Part shown: positions 50,790 through 60,766 of the stretch, in pieces
How positions within the stretch are numbered: position 1 is the stretch's first letter
Layout of the letters: each line of letters opens with the position of its first letter
Origin: Polynucleobacter cosmopolitanus
Lineage (GTDB): Bacteria > Pseudomonadota > Gammaproteobacteria > Burkholderiales > Burkholderiaceae
Reading direction: 5' to 3'
NCBI RefSeq assembly: GCF_002224225.1
Contig: NZ_NJGG01000002.1
Location: 62,001-126,000 of the forward strand
DNA: 64,000 bases
The notes under the pieces: generated by a model
What the model was told of the DNA's origin: nothing
What the model saw: the letters and a program-made list of their open reading frames with translations, nothing else
Database searches by the model: none
Translations under genes and position numbers: made by a program

Positions 50790-51425
50790 TCACTGAGGCT
50801 TTTTTAAATGGATTTGCGCAGTCATCTTGCCGGCAAAGATCATGTCTAGCTGCACGCCGTCAATCCCCTGAGCAATCTTGACACCATCTTGTGCCACAGG
50901 GAATGTTTTTTCGAGCGTGAGCATATTTTTAGGCCAATCAACCCGCAAGACTGCACTCATCGGCAAATAGCCATCAAAGTAGCGACGCATCAAAGGACCA
51001 GCATTCAAGGTATATTGCTCTGAGGATACTTTATCCAAAGCCCTTGATTCCAAGTCAATGCAAATAGAAGCCCCACGCTCAACATCGGTGAGTGTCACAC
51101 GATTGTCTTTGACTTCAGCCGAGTTCATTTTTTCTAGCGATTTGACTGTGATCTTTTTAATTCTATTCTCATTAAAAACAATCACCACTTTCCTAATGGG
51201 ATCCAATTGACGATGGCAAGTGGCAATGGTCACCACGCCAGAATCCAAACTTTGCGGGCTGATCATCACCCTTGATTCATAGCTATAAGCACCGGGATCA
51301 GGACGGATTTTTAAATACTTGATTTCGCCTTCATTAGCAATATCAGAAAACTCCAAAGCTGCAATCGGATTAATTGCGAGTAAAGTGACTGCGCAAACAA
51401 TCGACTGCAGCAGTCGCTTCATCAT
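50790..51425 (-). CDS. Exported protein, unknown
   Basis: A 211-residue protein with a signal peptide (MKRLLQSIVCAVTLLAINPI, cleaved near AALE). The mature part is beta-rich with two cysteines (CHRQLD and ICIDLE) that could form a disulfide, and a C-terminal GVQLDMIFAGKMTAQIHLKK. No family recognised. Its ATG overlaps the stop of the 94-residue gene upstream by four bases, so it belongs to the nitronate monooxygenase operon. Confidence 0.65.
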   Translation of the reverse strand: MMKRLLQSIVCAVTLLAINPIAALEFSDIANEGEIKYLKIRPDPGAYSYESRVMISPQSLDSGVVTIATCHRQLDPIRKVVIVFNENRIKKITVKSLEKMNSAEVKDNRVTLTDVERGASICIDLESRALDKVSSEQYTLNAGPLMRRYFDGYLPMSAVLRVDWPKNMLTLEKTFPVAQDGVKIAQGIDGVQLDMIFAGKMTAQIHLKKPQ

Positions 51426-51706
51426 GGATGTTCCTTAGAGAGATATTGCTGAACTTTTTCTAACCAAACCCTCAAAGCATTGGCCAGGTCTTTTTTACTG
51501 AAGGAGCAACTTTCTTCAGTAAAAAGCGATGATGACTCTACTCTGGATAAAACATTTTCAAGAGCTGTGCCATATTTATCCGGCAACTCGCTGTCTTTAT
51601 AAAAGGTTCGAAATGCCTCAATCAAGTCAGCGGAATGACCTGTACCGTCTAACCAAGCCTGCAATAAATGTTGAACATGCTGGGGATTATGAATACTCAT
51701 GATCAC
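51422..51706 (-). CDS. Small cytoplasmic protein, unknown
   Basis: A 94-residue protein, mostly helical, without signal or membrane segment (QHVQHLLQAWLDGTGHSADL, then KDLANALRVWLEKVQQYL). I do not recognise the family. It overlaps the genes on both sides by four bases: the upstream flavin oxidoreductase and the downstream exported protein. Confidence 0.6.
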   Translation of the reverse strand: MIMSIHNPQHVQHLLQAWLDGTGHSADLIEAFRTFYKDSELPDKYGTALENVLSRVESSSLFTEESCSFSKKDLANALRVWLEKVQQYLSKEHP

Positions 51707-52764
51707 TTCCCCGCCGATTGGTATTCATTTGACAAGGTTGTCATCAAATCTGATACTGACATGGCACGAGCTCTCGCATATTCAGTTCCAGCCCAAAGGT
51801 TTTGATAATCCCCCTCATCATGCTTTGCAGCCCATTGCCTCATCGCAGCGGTCATGTTGTTTTGTAAAGGAAATGGTAAATAAGTTTTACCTTCCATCAA
51901 TGACATGTATTTATTTTTAACACCTTGTGCAGGACGACCTGAGAAAGCCCTGGTAAAAGCGGTACCTAGTTCATGCTTGGTCAATACAAAGCGACGATGA
52001 GCAGGACTAGAGCCTGCCTCAGCAGTCACCAAGAATGCTGTGCCCAGCTGAGCAGCAGACGCACCGACCCGAATAATTCCATGAATATCAGCGCCGTTCA
52101 TGATGCCACCAGCTGCTACGATGGGTATTTGAAGATGCTGAGCCAACTCTTGAACCAAATCTTTTAAGGTCAACTGTTGATCAACACCTTGTGGATCAAA
52201 GATGCCACGATGACCGCCGGCTTCAATGCCTTGGGCCACGATGAAATCAACATCCGCCGATTGAATCATCAAGGCTTCTTCTAAAGAAGTGGCTGTGACA
52301 CCTACACTAATACCTAAGGAATGAGCCTTTTCAATGACCTGCTGTGGCGGCAAACCAAAATGAAAGGTCAGCACTTCTGGTTGATGAACCCAAATCGGTT
52401 CAAGCATGCTTTGTAGATCTGGAATATAAGGTGGCTTTGGAATAGCCACTGTCACACCCAATGAATCCAGTACATCTTTTAGATCACTCAATGCTTTCTG
52501 CTGTTCTGACACTGCTGGCATGACTGGTTCTTTGAACACAAAAAAATTGGCATTGATTCTGGTGTTCGGTACTTTTTTGATGAGTGCTTTGGTGTCTTTT
52601 AAATCAGCATCAATTTTTTCTGGAGTCGAATAGGCAAAACCAAAACTGCCCAAGCCACCTGCATCGGAGACAGCTGATACCAATGCAGGCGTATTAACCC
52701 CACCTGCCATCGGCGCCTGTATCACTGGAATTGTTAAGTCAGAAAACTTGAACATGTCATGCAT
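51703..52764 (-). CDS. NAD(P)H-dependent flavin oxidoreductase, nitronate monooxygenase family
   Basis: A TIM-barrel FMN enzyme of about 353 residues. It begins with LTIPVIQAPMAGGVNTPALV and carries the phosphate-binding PIVAAGGIMNGADIHGI, the EAGGHRG motif with the candidate catalytic histidine, and GAAQLGTAFL-like ASAAQLGTAFLVT. This is the class I nitronate monooxygenase pattern, which detoxifies nitronates such as propionate-3-nitronate. ATG 52764 is used; ATG 52755 is also possible, and neither has a clear ribosome site. It is first in a three-gene operon. Confidence 0.87.
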   Translation of the reverse strand: MHDMFKFSDLTIPVIQAPMAGGVNTPALVSAVSDAGGLGSFGFAYSTPEKIDADLKDTKALIKKVPNTRINANFFVFKEPVMPAVSEQQKALSDLKDVLDSLGVTVAIPKPPYIPDLQSMLEPIWVHQPEVLTFHFGLPPQQVIEKAHSLGISVGVTATSLEEALMIQSADVDFIVAQGIEAGGHRGIFDPQGVDQQLTLKDLVQELAQHLQIPIVAAGGIMNGADIHGIIRVGASAAQLGTAFLVTAEAGSSPAHRRFVLTKHELGTAFTRAFSGRPAQGVKNKYMSLMEGKTYLPFPLQNNMTAAMRQWAAKHDEGDYQNLWAGTEYARARAMSVSDLMTTLSNEYQSAGK

Positions 52765-52822
52765 CAATTAGTAAAGTATCACTAGCATACCTCTTCATGA
52801 TGATTTTTTCAGCCAAGATGAA

Positions 52823-52852
52823 AAAAGGGGCTTTCCGAAGAAAGCCCCTTTT
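52823..52852. terminator. Strong bidirectional terminator before acnB end
   Basis: AAAAGGGGCTTTC pairs perfectly with GAAAGCCCCTTTT around a CGAA tetraloop, a 13-bp stem. It lies 24 bases after the acnB stop on the minus strand, with A/T runs on both sides. Confidence 0.93.
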
Positions 52853-52875
52853 AATGTTGCTCTTAAGATAAATGT

Positions 52876-55461
52876 TTAAGCATCGACTGTTTTTGCCACA
52901 TCACTGAAACCTTTGATTTGATCAAAGTTCATATATTTGTAGATTTCAGCTCCGCTTGCATTGAGAACACCCATGTCAGCCATGTATTCCTCTTTGGTCG
53001 GGATGCGACCCAATTTAGAGCAAATAGATGCCAACTCAGCTGAGCCCAAGTAAACAAATGTGTTTTTACCTAAACGGTTCGGGAAGTTACGTGTTGATGT
53101 TGACATCACAGTAGCACCTTCACGAACTTGTGCTTGGTTACCCATACACAATGAACAACCGGGCATTTCCATGCGCGCACCGGCACCACCTAAAACACCG
53201 TAGTGACCTTCTTCTGTTAATTGCTGTGCATCCATCTTGGTTGGAGGAGCAACCCATAATTTCACAGGAATATCACGCTTGCCTTCAAGCAACTTAGATG
53301 CCGCACGGAAGTGACCAATATTGGTCATGCAAGAACCGATGAACACTTCATCAATTTTTGCGCCAGATACTTCAGACAATGTCTTCACATCATCAGGGTC
53401 GTTCGGGCAGGCCACGATTGGCTCATGAACATCAGCCAAATCAATTTCAATCACTGCTGCGTATTCAGCATCAGCATCACCTTTGAGTAATTCTGGTTTT
53501 GCCAACCATGCTTCCATCGCCTTGATACGACGACCCAATGTGCGTGCATCAGAGTAACCATTCGCAATCATCCACTTCATCAAGGTGATGTTGCTGGTCA
53601 TGTATTCAATGATCGGGTCTTTGTTCAAATGAACAGTACAACCCGCAGCTGAACGCTCAGCAGATGCGTCTGACAATTCAAATGCTTGCTCAACTTTAAG
53701 ATCAGGCAAACCTTCGATTTCTAAAATACGGCCAGAGAAAATATTTTTCTTACCCTTCTTCTCAACGGTCAACAAACCTTGCTTGATCGCATACAAAGGA
53801 ATTGCGTTCACCAAGTCACGCAATGTGACGCCTGGCTGCATCTTGCCTTTGAAGCGAACCAACACAGACTCAGGCATATCCAAAGGCATCACACCAGTGG
53901 CTGCAGCAAACGCTACCAAACCTGAACCCGCTGGGAATGAAATACCAATTGGGAAACGAGTGTGAGAGTCACCACCTGTCCCAACTGTGTCAGGCAATAA
54001 CAAACGGTTTAACCAAGAGTGGATCACACCATCACCTGGACGCAAAGCAACACCACCACGGGTGCTGATGAAGTCAGGCAACTCATGATGCATCTTCACA
54101 TCCACTGGTTTTGGATAAGCGGCTGTGTGGCAGAAAGATTGCATCACCATGTCTGATGAGAAACCTAAACATGCCAAATCTTTCAATTCGTCACGAGTCA
54201 TTGGACCTGTGGTGTCTTGCGAACCCACAGTTGTCATCTTAGGCTCACAGTAAGTGCCTGGGCGAACGCCCTTGCCCTCTGGCAAACCGCAAGCGCGACC
54301 AACCATCTTCTGTGCCAATGAGAATCCTTTGCCAGAATCAGTTGGATTAGTTGGCAAGCGGAACAATGTTGAAACTGGCAAGCCCAAAGCTTCACGAGCT
54401 TTGGTCGTTAAACCACGACCAATGATCAATGGAATACGGCCACCGGCACGCACTTCATCAAATAGAACATCTGACTTGACTTTGAACTCAGCGATTACTT
54501 TGCCATCCTTGAGTGCTTTACCTTCATAAGGACGCAACTCAATCACATCGCCCATGTTCATGCTGTTAACGTCTAGCTCAATCGGCAAAGCGCCAGCATC
54601 TTCCATGGTGTTGTAGAAAATCGGAGCAATTTTAGTGCCCAAACAAACACCGCCAAAACGCTTGTTAGGCACATAAGGAATGTCTTCACCTGTGAACCAC
54701 AACACTGAGTTTGTGGCTGACTTACGTGATGAGCCTGTACCAACGACGTCACCAACGTAGGCAACTAAATGACCTTTTGCTTGCAAAGCAGCCAATTGCT
54801 TGATTGGACCAATCTTGCCTGACTCTTGAGGCTCAATGCCTTCACGTGGGTTTTTCAACATCGCCAATGCATGCAATGGAATGTCTGGGCGGCTCCAAGC
54901 ATCTGGTGCTGGAGACAAATCGTCTGTGTTTGTTTCGCCTGTTACTTTGAACACCGTCAAAGTCATGCTTTGTGGAACTTCAGGACGACTTGTGAACCAT
55001 TCAGCATCTGCCCAGCTTTGTAAAACAGCCTTAGCATTGGCGTTGCCTTTATCAGCCTTTTCTTTGACGTCATGGAATTGATCAAACATCAATAGAGTTT
55101 TCTTCAATCCTTCAGCAGCGATGCCACCAACTGTGGCGTCATCCAACAAATCAATCAATGGAGAAATGTTGTAACCACCAAGCATCGTGCCCAACAACTT
55201 AGTCGCTGTTTCACGCGTGATCAATGGTGTTTTTTCTTTACCAAAAGCAACCGCCGCCAAGTAAGAGGCCTTGACCTTTGCTGCATCATCTACACCAGCT
55301 GGAACGCGGTGAGTGATCAACTCGACCAAAGTTGCATCCTCACCTTTTGGTGGATTCTTGAGCAACTCAATCAACTCGCCAGTCTGCTGAGCTGACAATG
55401 GCAATGGTGGAATACCTAGAGCTGCACGCTCGGCAACATGATCACGATAGGCTTTCAACAT
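52876..55461 (-). CDS. acnB: Aconitate hydratase B
   Basis: An 861-residue aconitase B, which interconverts citrate and isocitrate in the TCA cycle. The N-terminal HEAT-like and swivel domains precede the iron-sulfur catalytic core. Cluster cysteines lie in the [13 protein letters not shown] and [12 protein letters not shown] segments. I start it at ATG 55461 (MLKAYRDH) with GAGAGGG upstream, because the extension to 55497 is not family-like. Apo-AcnB in other bacteria also binds mRNA. Confidence 0.96.
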   Translation of the reverse strand: MLKAYRDHVAERAALGIPPLPLSAQQTGELIELLKNPPKGEDATLVELITHRVPAGVDDAAKVKASYLAAVAFGKEKTPLITRETATKLLGTMLGGYNISPLIDLLDDATVGGIAAEGLKKTLLMFDQFHDVKEKADKGNANAKAVLQSWADAEWFTSRPEVPQSMTLTVFKVTGETNTDDLSPAPDAWSRPDIPLHALAMLKNPREGIEPQESGKIGPIKQLAALQAKGHLVAYVGDVVGTGSSRKSATNSVLWFTGEDIPYVPNKRFGGVCLGTKIAPIFYNTMEDAGALPIELDVNSMNMGDVIELRPYEGKALKDGKVIAEFKVKSDVLFDEVRAGGRIPLIIGRGLTTKAREALGLPVSTLFRLPTNPTDSGKGFSLAQKMVGRACGLPEGKGVRPGTYCEPKMTTVGSQDTTGPMTRDELKDLACLGFSSDMVMQSFCHTAAYPKPVDVKMHHELPDFISTRGGVALRPGDGVIHSWLNRLLLPDTVGTGGDSHTRFPIGISFPAGSGLVAFAAATGVMPLDMPESVLVRFKGKMQPGVTLRDLVNAIPLYAIKQGLLTVEKKGKKNIFSGRILEIEGLPDLKVEQAFELSDASAERSAAGCTVHLNKDPIIEYMTSNITLMKWMIANGYSDARTLGRRIKAMEAWLAKPELLKGDADAEYAAVIEIDLADVHEPIVACPNDPDDVKTLSEVSGAKIDEVFIGSCMTNIGHFRAASKLLEGKRDIPVKLWVAPPTKMDAQQLTEEGHYGVLGGAGARMEMPGCSLCMGNQAQVREGATVMSTSTRNFPNRLGKNTFVYLGSAELASICSKLGRIPTKEEYMADMGVLNASGAEIYKYMNFDQIKGFSDVAKTVDA

Positions 55462-55649
55462 GGTGTTTCCCTCTCTTTTTAGGCAAATAACAAGCAATCT
55501 TTAAGACTTATATCTTATATAAGACTTGGGTTTCTGGCAAGAGATTGCAGTTCATATAATGACAAATTACCTGAAATTGATTGCCATGGGTGGCCTGCCC
55601 CGTTTAAAATAAAAATTATATATAAATCAATGATTTAATTAAATACCCC

Positions 55650-55799
55650 ATGAAGAAAACAGACCTTTACAAGAACGCGGGATTGGCCGTGGCCAACCAA
55701 ATCAAGAATTCAGCCCCCAAGCCCAAAGGTGGGAATAAAAAGAACTCTGAGAAAAAGCTCAACCCTCTTTTGGCCTCTTTGTTGAAAAAGCCAAAGTAA
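55650..55799 (+). CDS. 49-aa lysine-rich protein
   Basis: An ATG at 55650 opens a 49-residue frame: MKKTDLYKNAGLAVANQIKN, then a Pro/Lys/Gly-rich middle (SAPKPKGGNKKNSEKK) and LNPLLASLLKKPK. It is very basic, with 13 lysines and no arginine. A small nucleic-acid- or ribosome-associated protein is conceivable, but no family is recognised. It stands divergent from acnB and before the thioesterase gene; the ribosome site is not obvious. Confidence 0.5.
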   Translation: MKKTDLYKNAGLAVANQIKNSAPKPKGGNKKNSEKKLNPLLASLLKKPK

Positions 55800-55859
55800 G
55801 CAATCTTGGATTGTTGGTTTATTGCTACTTTTTTTGACTTACTGAATTTTTAGTTTTTT

Positions 55860-56282
55860 TTAGAGGACCAGCTTGGCCTTTATTTGATCTGGCCAAGAAG
55901 CCGCTTTTTGGGTCTTAAAGTCCACCCAAACAATCGTTGCCCCAGATGTTGCTCGAACCGTTTCTGGGTCACTCGCCAAAGACATCTCGTTGAAGGTATC
56001 CAAACCTACTCGCGTGGGATTAGTGATGTAAGTTTTGATGATGAGATCTGCTGGGTACTCAACCGGTTTCATGAAGTTACAAAAGGCATTCACCACCACA
56101 ACGCCCTGCTCATCTTGGGCAAAGTTCAACCCTAGACTGTCCAACCAATTGATACGAGCTTGTTCGATATAACGAAAGTACACCGCATTGTTCACATGAC
56201 CAAAGGCATCCATGTCACCCCAACGAACCGTGATGATGGATTCATGAACAAATGTTTTTTCTTCAGGAATTGGAATGCGCAT
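55860..56282 (-). CDS. Hotdog-fold acyl-CoA thioesterase (YbgC/4HBT type)
   Basis: A 140-residue hotdog-fold thioesterase with the 4HBT signature VRWGDMDAFGHVNNAVYFRY, including the catalytic aspartate. It hydrolyses acyl-CoA thioesters; the acyl group is unknown. It lies 30 bases after the RND pump gene on the same strand and may be the last gene of the sulfur-efflux operon, though functional linkage is not evident. Confidence 0.9.
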   Translation of the reverse strand: MRIPIPEEKTFVHESIITVRWGDMDAFGHVNNAVYFRYIEQARINWLDSLGLNFAQDEQGVVVVNAFCNFMKPVEYPADLIIKTYITNPTRVGLDTFNEMSLASDPETVRATSGATIVWVDFKTQKAASWPDQIKAKLVL

Positions 56283-56312
56283 GTGAATAAGTCTTTAAAT
56301 CAAAAATGTATT

Positions 56313-59300
56313 TCAAGCCGTATTTTTATCAATTTTGAACCAAGCAGCATACATTGCTGGCAAGGCTAATAAAGTCAAAGCAGTCGCCACCATCAAGCCA
56401 CCCATGATCGCAATTGCCATCGGACCCCAGAACACACTGCGCGACAAAGGAATCATCGCCAAGACTGCTGCTGCCGCTGTCAAGATGATTGGTCTGTACC
56501 TAGTGACGCAGGCATGAATGATCGCTTCTCTTGCTGGCATGCCCGATGCGCGACCTTGTTCAATTTGATCAATCAAAATCACTGAGTTACGCATGATCAT
56601 GCCGAGCAAAGCAATGAAACCTAGCAATGCAACGAAGCCAAATGGCTTATTGAACAAAAGCAAGGTCAATGCCACACCAGAGATGCCCAAGGGAGCCGTC
56701 AAAATAACCAAGAAGGCTCGAGAGCTGCTGCGCAACTGAATCACCAATAATGTGAAGGTGATGAATAGCATCACTGGTATACCAGCATTGATGGAATCTT
56801 GACCGCGGGAACTTTCCTCCACAGAGCCACCGATATCCACCTTGTATCCAGGGGGTAATTTAGCCATCAATGGTTTGAATTCTTTTAACAACTCTGCAGT
56901 GGCAGTCGGTCCTTGTACACCTTGAATAACGTCCGCTTGAAGCGTGATGGCGTACTCACGATTCTCACGCCAAATCGTGGCTGGCTCCCAGACCACGATC
57001 ACGTTTGCAATACGGCCCAAGGGAATTGATTGACCACCGACAGTGGTCAACATGGTTTCATTGAGATCACTGATTTGATTACGCTCAGCGCGAGGTAAGC
57101 GTAAAACAATTGGCGCCAACAAATCACCCTCACGATATTGACCAATCGTGACGCCGCCAAAATGACTGGCCAATGTTTGTGCAATCACTTGAGGTGGAAC
57201 ACCTAACTCACGCGCCTTGGCGGCATCCACATCAATTTTGGCCACTGCTTGGTTTTCATTCCAGTTATCTTTAACACCGTAAACAAGTGGTGACTGGCGC
57301 ATCACATCGATGAAGCTATTAGCCTCTGCCCTGAGCTTGATCGGATCATCACCTGTGACCCTGAATTCAACTGGGTAAGTTACCGGCGGGCCATTGGGTA
57401 AAAGTTTGACACGCAGCCTTGCTTCAGGCGCAGCATCCTCTAAGATACGAGGCAAGGCTTTATTCAATCGATCACGATGAGCAAGTTCAGCAACGATGAC
57501 TGCTTGAGCCGCATTCGATCTTGGAAAAATAATATCTAAAGGTAAAAAGAAACGAGGTGCTCCATTGCCCACCCATATCGTGACAGATTGCACTCCTTGC
57601 TGCTCCAAAATTTTTGCTTCAATTTTTTTCGCAGCAGCTTCAGTGGCTTCAAAACTAGAGCCTTCTGCTAGAAATATATCGACCAATATTTCAGGTCGAG
57701 ATGAATCTGGGAAAAATTGTTGCTGCACTTGACTCATACCAACAATACCGAGCACAAAGGTTGCAATCGTTGCCATGATGGCTTTTTTACGATGATCAAT
57801 GCACCATGCAACGACCACTCTGAAACGTTCATAGAACGGTGTATCAAAATGCTCATGCTGCGCCCCCTCAGGGGTGGCATGAGCAGGTTTCTTTAGTAGC
57901 AAGAAGCCCAAATACGGTACAAATAAAACTGATACAAACCAAGAAATGATCAGGGCGGCTGCAGTAACCGCAAAAATGGCAAAGGTGTATTCACCCACGG
58001 CCGACTTAGCAATACCAATCGGTAAAAAACCAACCGCTGTGATCAAGGTGCCGGTCAACATCGGCATGGCAGTCAGCTCATAGGCTGCAGTCACAGCCTT
58101 CATCCGATCGTAGCCCTCTTCCATCTTACGCACCATCATTTCTACAACGATGATGGCATCATCAACTAAAAGGCCCAAAGCAATGATCAATGAGCCCAAA
58201 GAAATCTTGTGCAAACCCACACCAGCCAAATGCATCACCAAAAAGGTCACAGCCATCACCAAAGGAATACTGATTGCCACCACCAAACCAGGTCTTGGAT
58301 CAATTCTCCAAGGATGTCGATGCAAACCAAGGGCCAACAAACTCACAGCCAACACAATGATCAATGCCTCAAACAAAGTCACCAAAAATTCTTTGACTGA
58401 GCCAGCCACCACATTTGGCTGATCCTGAATCAAAGACAAAGTCACACCCGCTGGCAAGTCTTTTTCAATTAGCTTGCTGGCTTTGGTCAAAGTTTTGCCT
58501 AGCTCAACAATGTCTCCGCCTTTGGCCATTGATATACCCAAAGCCACCAGCTCTTCACCCTGGAAGCGAACCTTGCTTTGAGATGGATTGATCACATCAC
58601 GACGAACCTCGGCAATGTCCCCCAAACGAATCGATGCACCAGATGGAGCGCGCAAGGGCATCGCCTTGATATCTGCAACGTTCTCAAAGGGTCCACCCAC
58701 ACGAATCGGCATTGAAAAAGAATTAGATTCAATATTTCCACCACTTTCAATGGTGTTCTGTTGATTCAATTGCTGCGCCACCACTGCTGGTGATAATCCA
58801 TACTGAGCCATCTTTTTACGAGATAACTCAACGTATACCATTTCGTCTTGCAAGCCATAGACGTTCACCTTGCCAACGTCTTTAACCTGCAATAAACGTT
58901 GTCTGATTTGAGTTGTAAAGTCTCTCACTTCACGGGTGGTGTAGCCCTTCGCAGACATGGCGTAGATAACACCGTAAGTGTCGCCAAAATCATCATCAAA
59001 ATATGGGCCTTGTACGCCCATTGGCAAATATGATTTTGAATCATTCACCTTTTTACGGACGGTGTAAAAAAGATTCGGGATCTCTTTAGCCGGCGTACTG
59101 TCTTTGGCAAAAAAGATGACCATTGATTCGCCAGGATGAGAAAAACTGCGAATCTTGTCGATACTTGGCACTTCTTGCAAAGTTCGTTCAATCTTATTAG
59201 TGACTTGATCAGAGACTTGGATCGCTGTTGCACCAGGCCAAAAGGTACGGATCACCATAGCCCTGAAAGCAAACGGCGGGTCCTCATCTTGGCCTAACTG

Positions 59301-59405
59301 GAAATAAGCGCTAATGCCCAGCAAAACCAAGGCAATCATCAAGTAACGCGTTAGCGCACTATTCTGAATCGCCCAGCGCGATAAATTGAAACGATCAGGA
59401 CTCAT
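56313..59405 (-). CDS. RND efflux pump inner-membrane subunit
   Basis: A 1030-residue RND transporter (HAE-1 branch, VexF/CzcA-like relatives) with 12 membrane helices and two large periplasmic loops. Helix 4 carries LIIALGLLVDDAIIVVEMM with the paired aspartates that relay protons. The ATG at 59405 overlaps the adaptor stop codon (TGATG), so I use it over the GTG at 59408. No outer-membrane factor is in this operon; the NodT protein at 21192 or a gene elsewhere would have to supply it. Substrate unknown. Confidence 0.93.
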   Translation of the reverse strand: MSPDRFNLSRWAIQNSALTRYLMIALVLLGISAYFQLGQDEDPPFAFRAMVIRTFWPGATAIQVSDQVTNKIERTLQEVPSIDKIRSFSHPGESMVIFFAKDSTPAKEIPNLFYTVRKKVNDSKSYLPMGVQGPYFDDDFGDTYGVIYAMSAKGYTTREVRDFTTQIRQRLLQVKDVGKVNVYGLQDEMVYVELSRKKMAQYGLSPAVVAQQLNQQNTIESGGNIESNSFSMPIRVGGPFENVADIKAMPLRAPSGASIRLGDIAEVRRDVINPSQSKVRFQGEELVALGISMAKGGDIVELGKTLTKASKLIEKDLPAGVTLSLIQDQPNVVAGSVKEFLVTLFEALIIVLAVSLLALGLHRHPWRIDPRPGLVVAISIPLVMAVTFLVMHLAGVGLHKISLGSLIIALGLLVDDAIIVVEMMVRKMEEGYDRMKAVTAAYELTAMPMLTGTLITAVGFLPIGIAKSAVGEYTFAIFAVTAAALIISWFVSVLFVPYLGFLLLKKPAHATPEGAQHEHFDTPFYERFRVVVAWCIDHRKKAIMATIATFVLGIVGMSQVQQQFFPDSSRPEILVDIFLAEGSSFEATEAAAKKIEAKILEQQGVQSVTIWVGNGAPRFFLPLDIIFPRSNAAQAVIVAELAHRDRLNKALPRILEDAAPEARLRVKLLPNGPPVTYPVEFRVTGDDPIKLRAEANSFIDVMRQSPLVYGVKDNWNENQAVAKIDVDAAKARELGVPPQVIAQTLASHFGGVTIGQYREGDLLAPIVLRLPRAERNQISDLNETMLTTVGGQSIPLGRIANVIVVWEPATIWRENREYAITLQADVIQGVQGPTATAELLKEFKPLMAKLPPGYKVDIGGSVEESSRGQDSINAGIPVMLFITFTLLVIQLRSSSRAFLVILTAPLGISGVALTLLLFNKPFGFVALLGFIALLGMIMRNSVILIDQIEQGRASGMPAREAIIHACVTRYRPIILTAAAAVLAMIPLSRSVFWGPMAIAIMGGLMVATALTLLALPAMYAAWFKIDKNTA

Positions 59406-60280
59406 CACTGAGCCTTTTCAGCGATGGCGATTCTGACTTGTTGGCCTTCACTCAAGGCATGCCACCCGGTAGCAATCACAATATCACCAGCCACCAAGCC
59501 ACTCACCAACTCAGCAGATTGATCATCAATCTTACCCAATACAAGTTTTACAGCGCTGATCTTGCCAGTTGATTGAGATCCTTGATCAAGCGTTAGCTTG
59601 AAGACACTCACACCATCACTGTGAATGGCGGTTGTTGGAATCTTGAGTGAAGACTTGGAAGAAGTCTTGCCACTGCTATTGTTATCATTTTTTTCAATCT
59701 TCTTACTGGCTTTATCTGCGCTGATTTTTCCGATCACATCTTGATTGCTGACCACTTGTCCAACAGTGATGTTCATCTGAGAAACTTTACCAACTTCTAA
59801 GGCTCTTAAAGTAACAAAGCCGATATTCTCAATAGATTGTTCATATTTGGCACGGGCTGATTCAATGGTTGCAACACGACGATCAAATTCAGAGGCTGAG
59901 ATGAAGTTTTTGTTTTTTAAATCGGTATATCTTTTAAAGTCAGCTTCCGCTGATTGCAACTCTGCTTTTGCGGCGCGATAGCTGATCATCACGGAGGATT
60001 CAGAGGAGACACTGTTAGGGATGATGCGAGCCAATGATTGGCCTGGTAAAACTGAGTCACCTGATTTGGCAAGAACTTCCATCACTTTGCCACTGGCATC
60101 AAAGCGCAAAACACCAGGATCTTTGATGACCCCCATTTCAGTCACTGCCTCACTCGCCTGACCTAAGACCACCACCTTCACCAACCGCGGCAGAGGTTCC
60201 TGATCAGGACCTTTACCACAAGCTGAAAAAATGACAATTGATGTGATCAGAGCAAGTAATTTAAATGACTGTTGGTTCAT
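59405..60280 (-). CDS. RND periplasmic adaptor lipoprotein
   Basis: A 291-residue membrane fusion protein. A lipoprotein signal ends in the lipobox FSAC (residues about 18-21). Then come a barrel-sandwich domain (VMEVLAKSGDSVLPGQSLARI), a coiled-coil hairpin (about residues 100-150) and a beta-barrel. The Ser/Lys/Asn-rich stretch near residues 193-212 (KKIEKNDNNSSGKTSSKSS) is an unusual linker. It pairs with the RND pump encoded next, with which it overlaps by one base, and follows the DUF2244 gene by nine bases. Confidence 0.88.
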   Translation of the reverse strand: MNQQSFKLLALITSIVIFSACGKGPDQEPLPRLVKVVVLGQASEAVTEMGVIKDPGVLRFDASGKVMEVLAKSGDSVLPGQSLARIIPNSVSSESSVMISYRAAKAELQSAEADFKRYTDLKNKNFISASEFDRRVATIESARAKYEQSIENIGFVTLRALEVGKVSQMNITVGQVVSNQDVIGKISADKASKKIEKNDNNSSGKTSSKSSLKIPTTAIHSDGVSVFKLTLDQGSQSTGKISAVKLVLGKIDDQSAELVSGLVAGDIVIATGWHALSEGQQVRIAIAEKAQ

Positions 60281-60289
60281 CTTGCCATT

Positions 60290-60766
60290 TTAATGCAAGC
60301 ACAGCCTCAGTGCCTGCCTAATTTCTTTGGCTAAATCATGTCTTTTTTCAGCCAAAATGAATTGACCAATTGATATCGTTTGAGTCCCACTCTCCAAAAT
60401 CACCAAATCTTTTTTTCGGTCATACAAAGACTCAGGATCTTTGACTCTGACCCATGAGGCATTCCATTGCGTCAGGGATTTCTTGTACCCCAAATTCAAC
60501 TCAATGATTAATTCAGAGTCTTGCAATGTGATTTTTTCGTAATCCCTGGCATGCCTGGCATAAATCAGCAATGCAATGCCTAAGACCGATAACTCAATCA
60601 GAGTGAAAGGCACTACCATCCATGCACCAATCCACCAAAAATAAGTGGTGATCAGGCCTGAAAAACACACCATGGATAAATAAAATATACCCACTTGCTT
60701 GGGTGTAAAAGAACAGTTACGCCTCATCAACCAAACGGTTTGAGCTTGAGGAAGTTCAGTGTTCAT
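60290..60766 (-). CDS. DUF2244 membrane protein
   Basis: A 158-residue DUF2244 protein: RRNCSFTPKQVGIFYLSMV at the start, two hydrophobic helices (residues about 25-68), and a beta-rich cytoplasmic end (DYEKITLQDSELIIELNLG). In many bacteria DUF2244 lies near cytochrome oxidase genes; here it follows a TauE/SafE permease gene with no gap. Function unknown. Confidence 0.85.
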   Translation of the reverse strand: MNTELPQAQTVWLMRRNCSFTPKQVGIFYLSMVCFSGLITTYFWWIGAWMVVPFTLIELSVLGIALLIYARHARDYEKITLQDSELIIELNLGYKKSLTQWNASWVRVKDPESLYDRKKDLVILESGTQTISIGQFILAEKRHDLAKEIRQALRLCLH

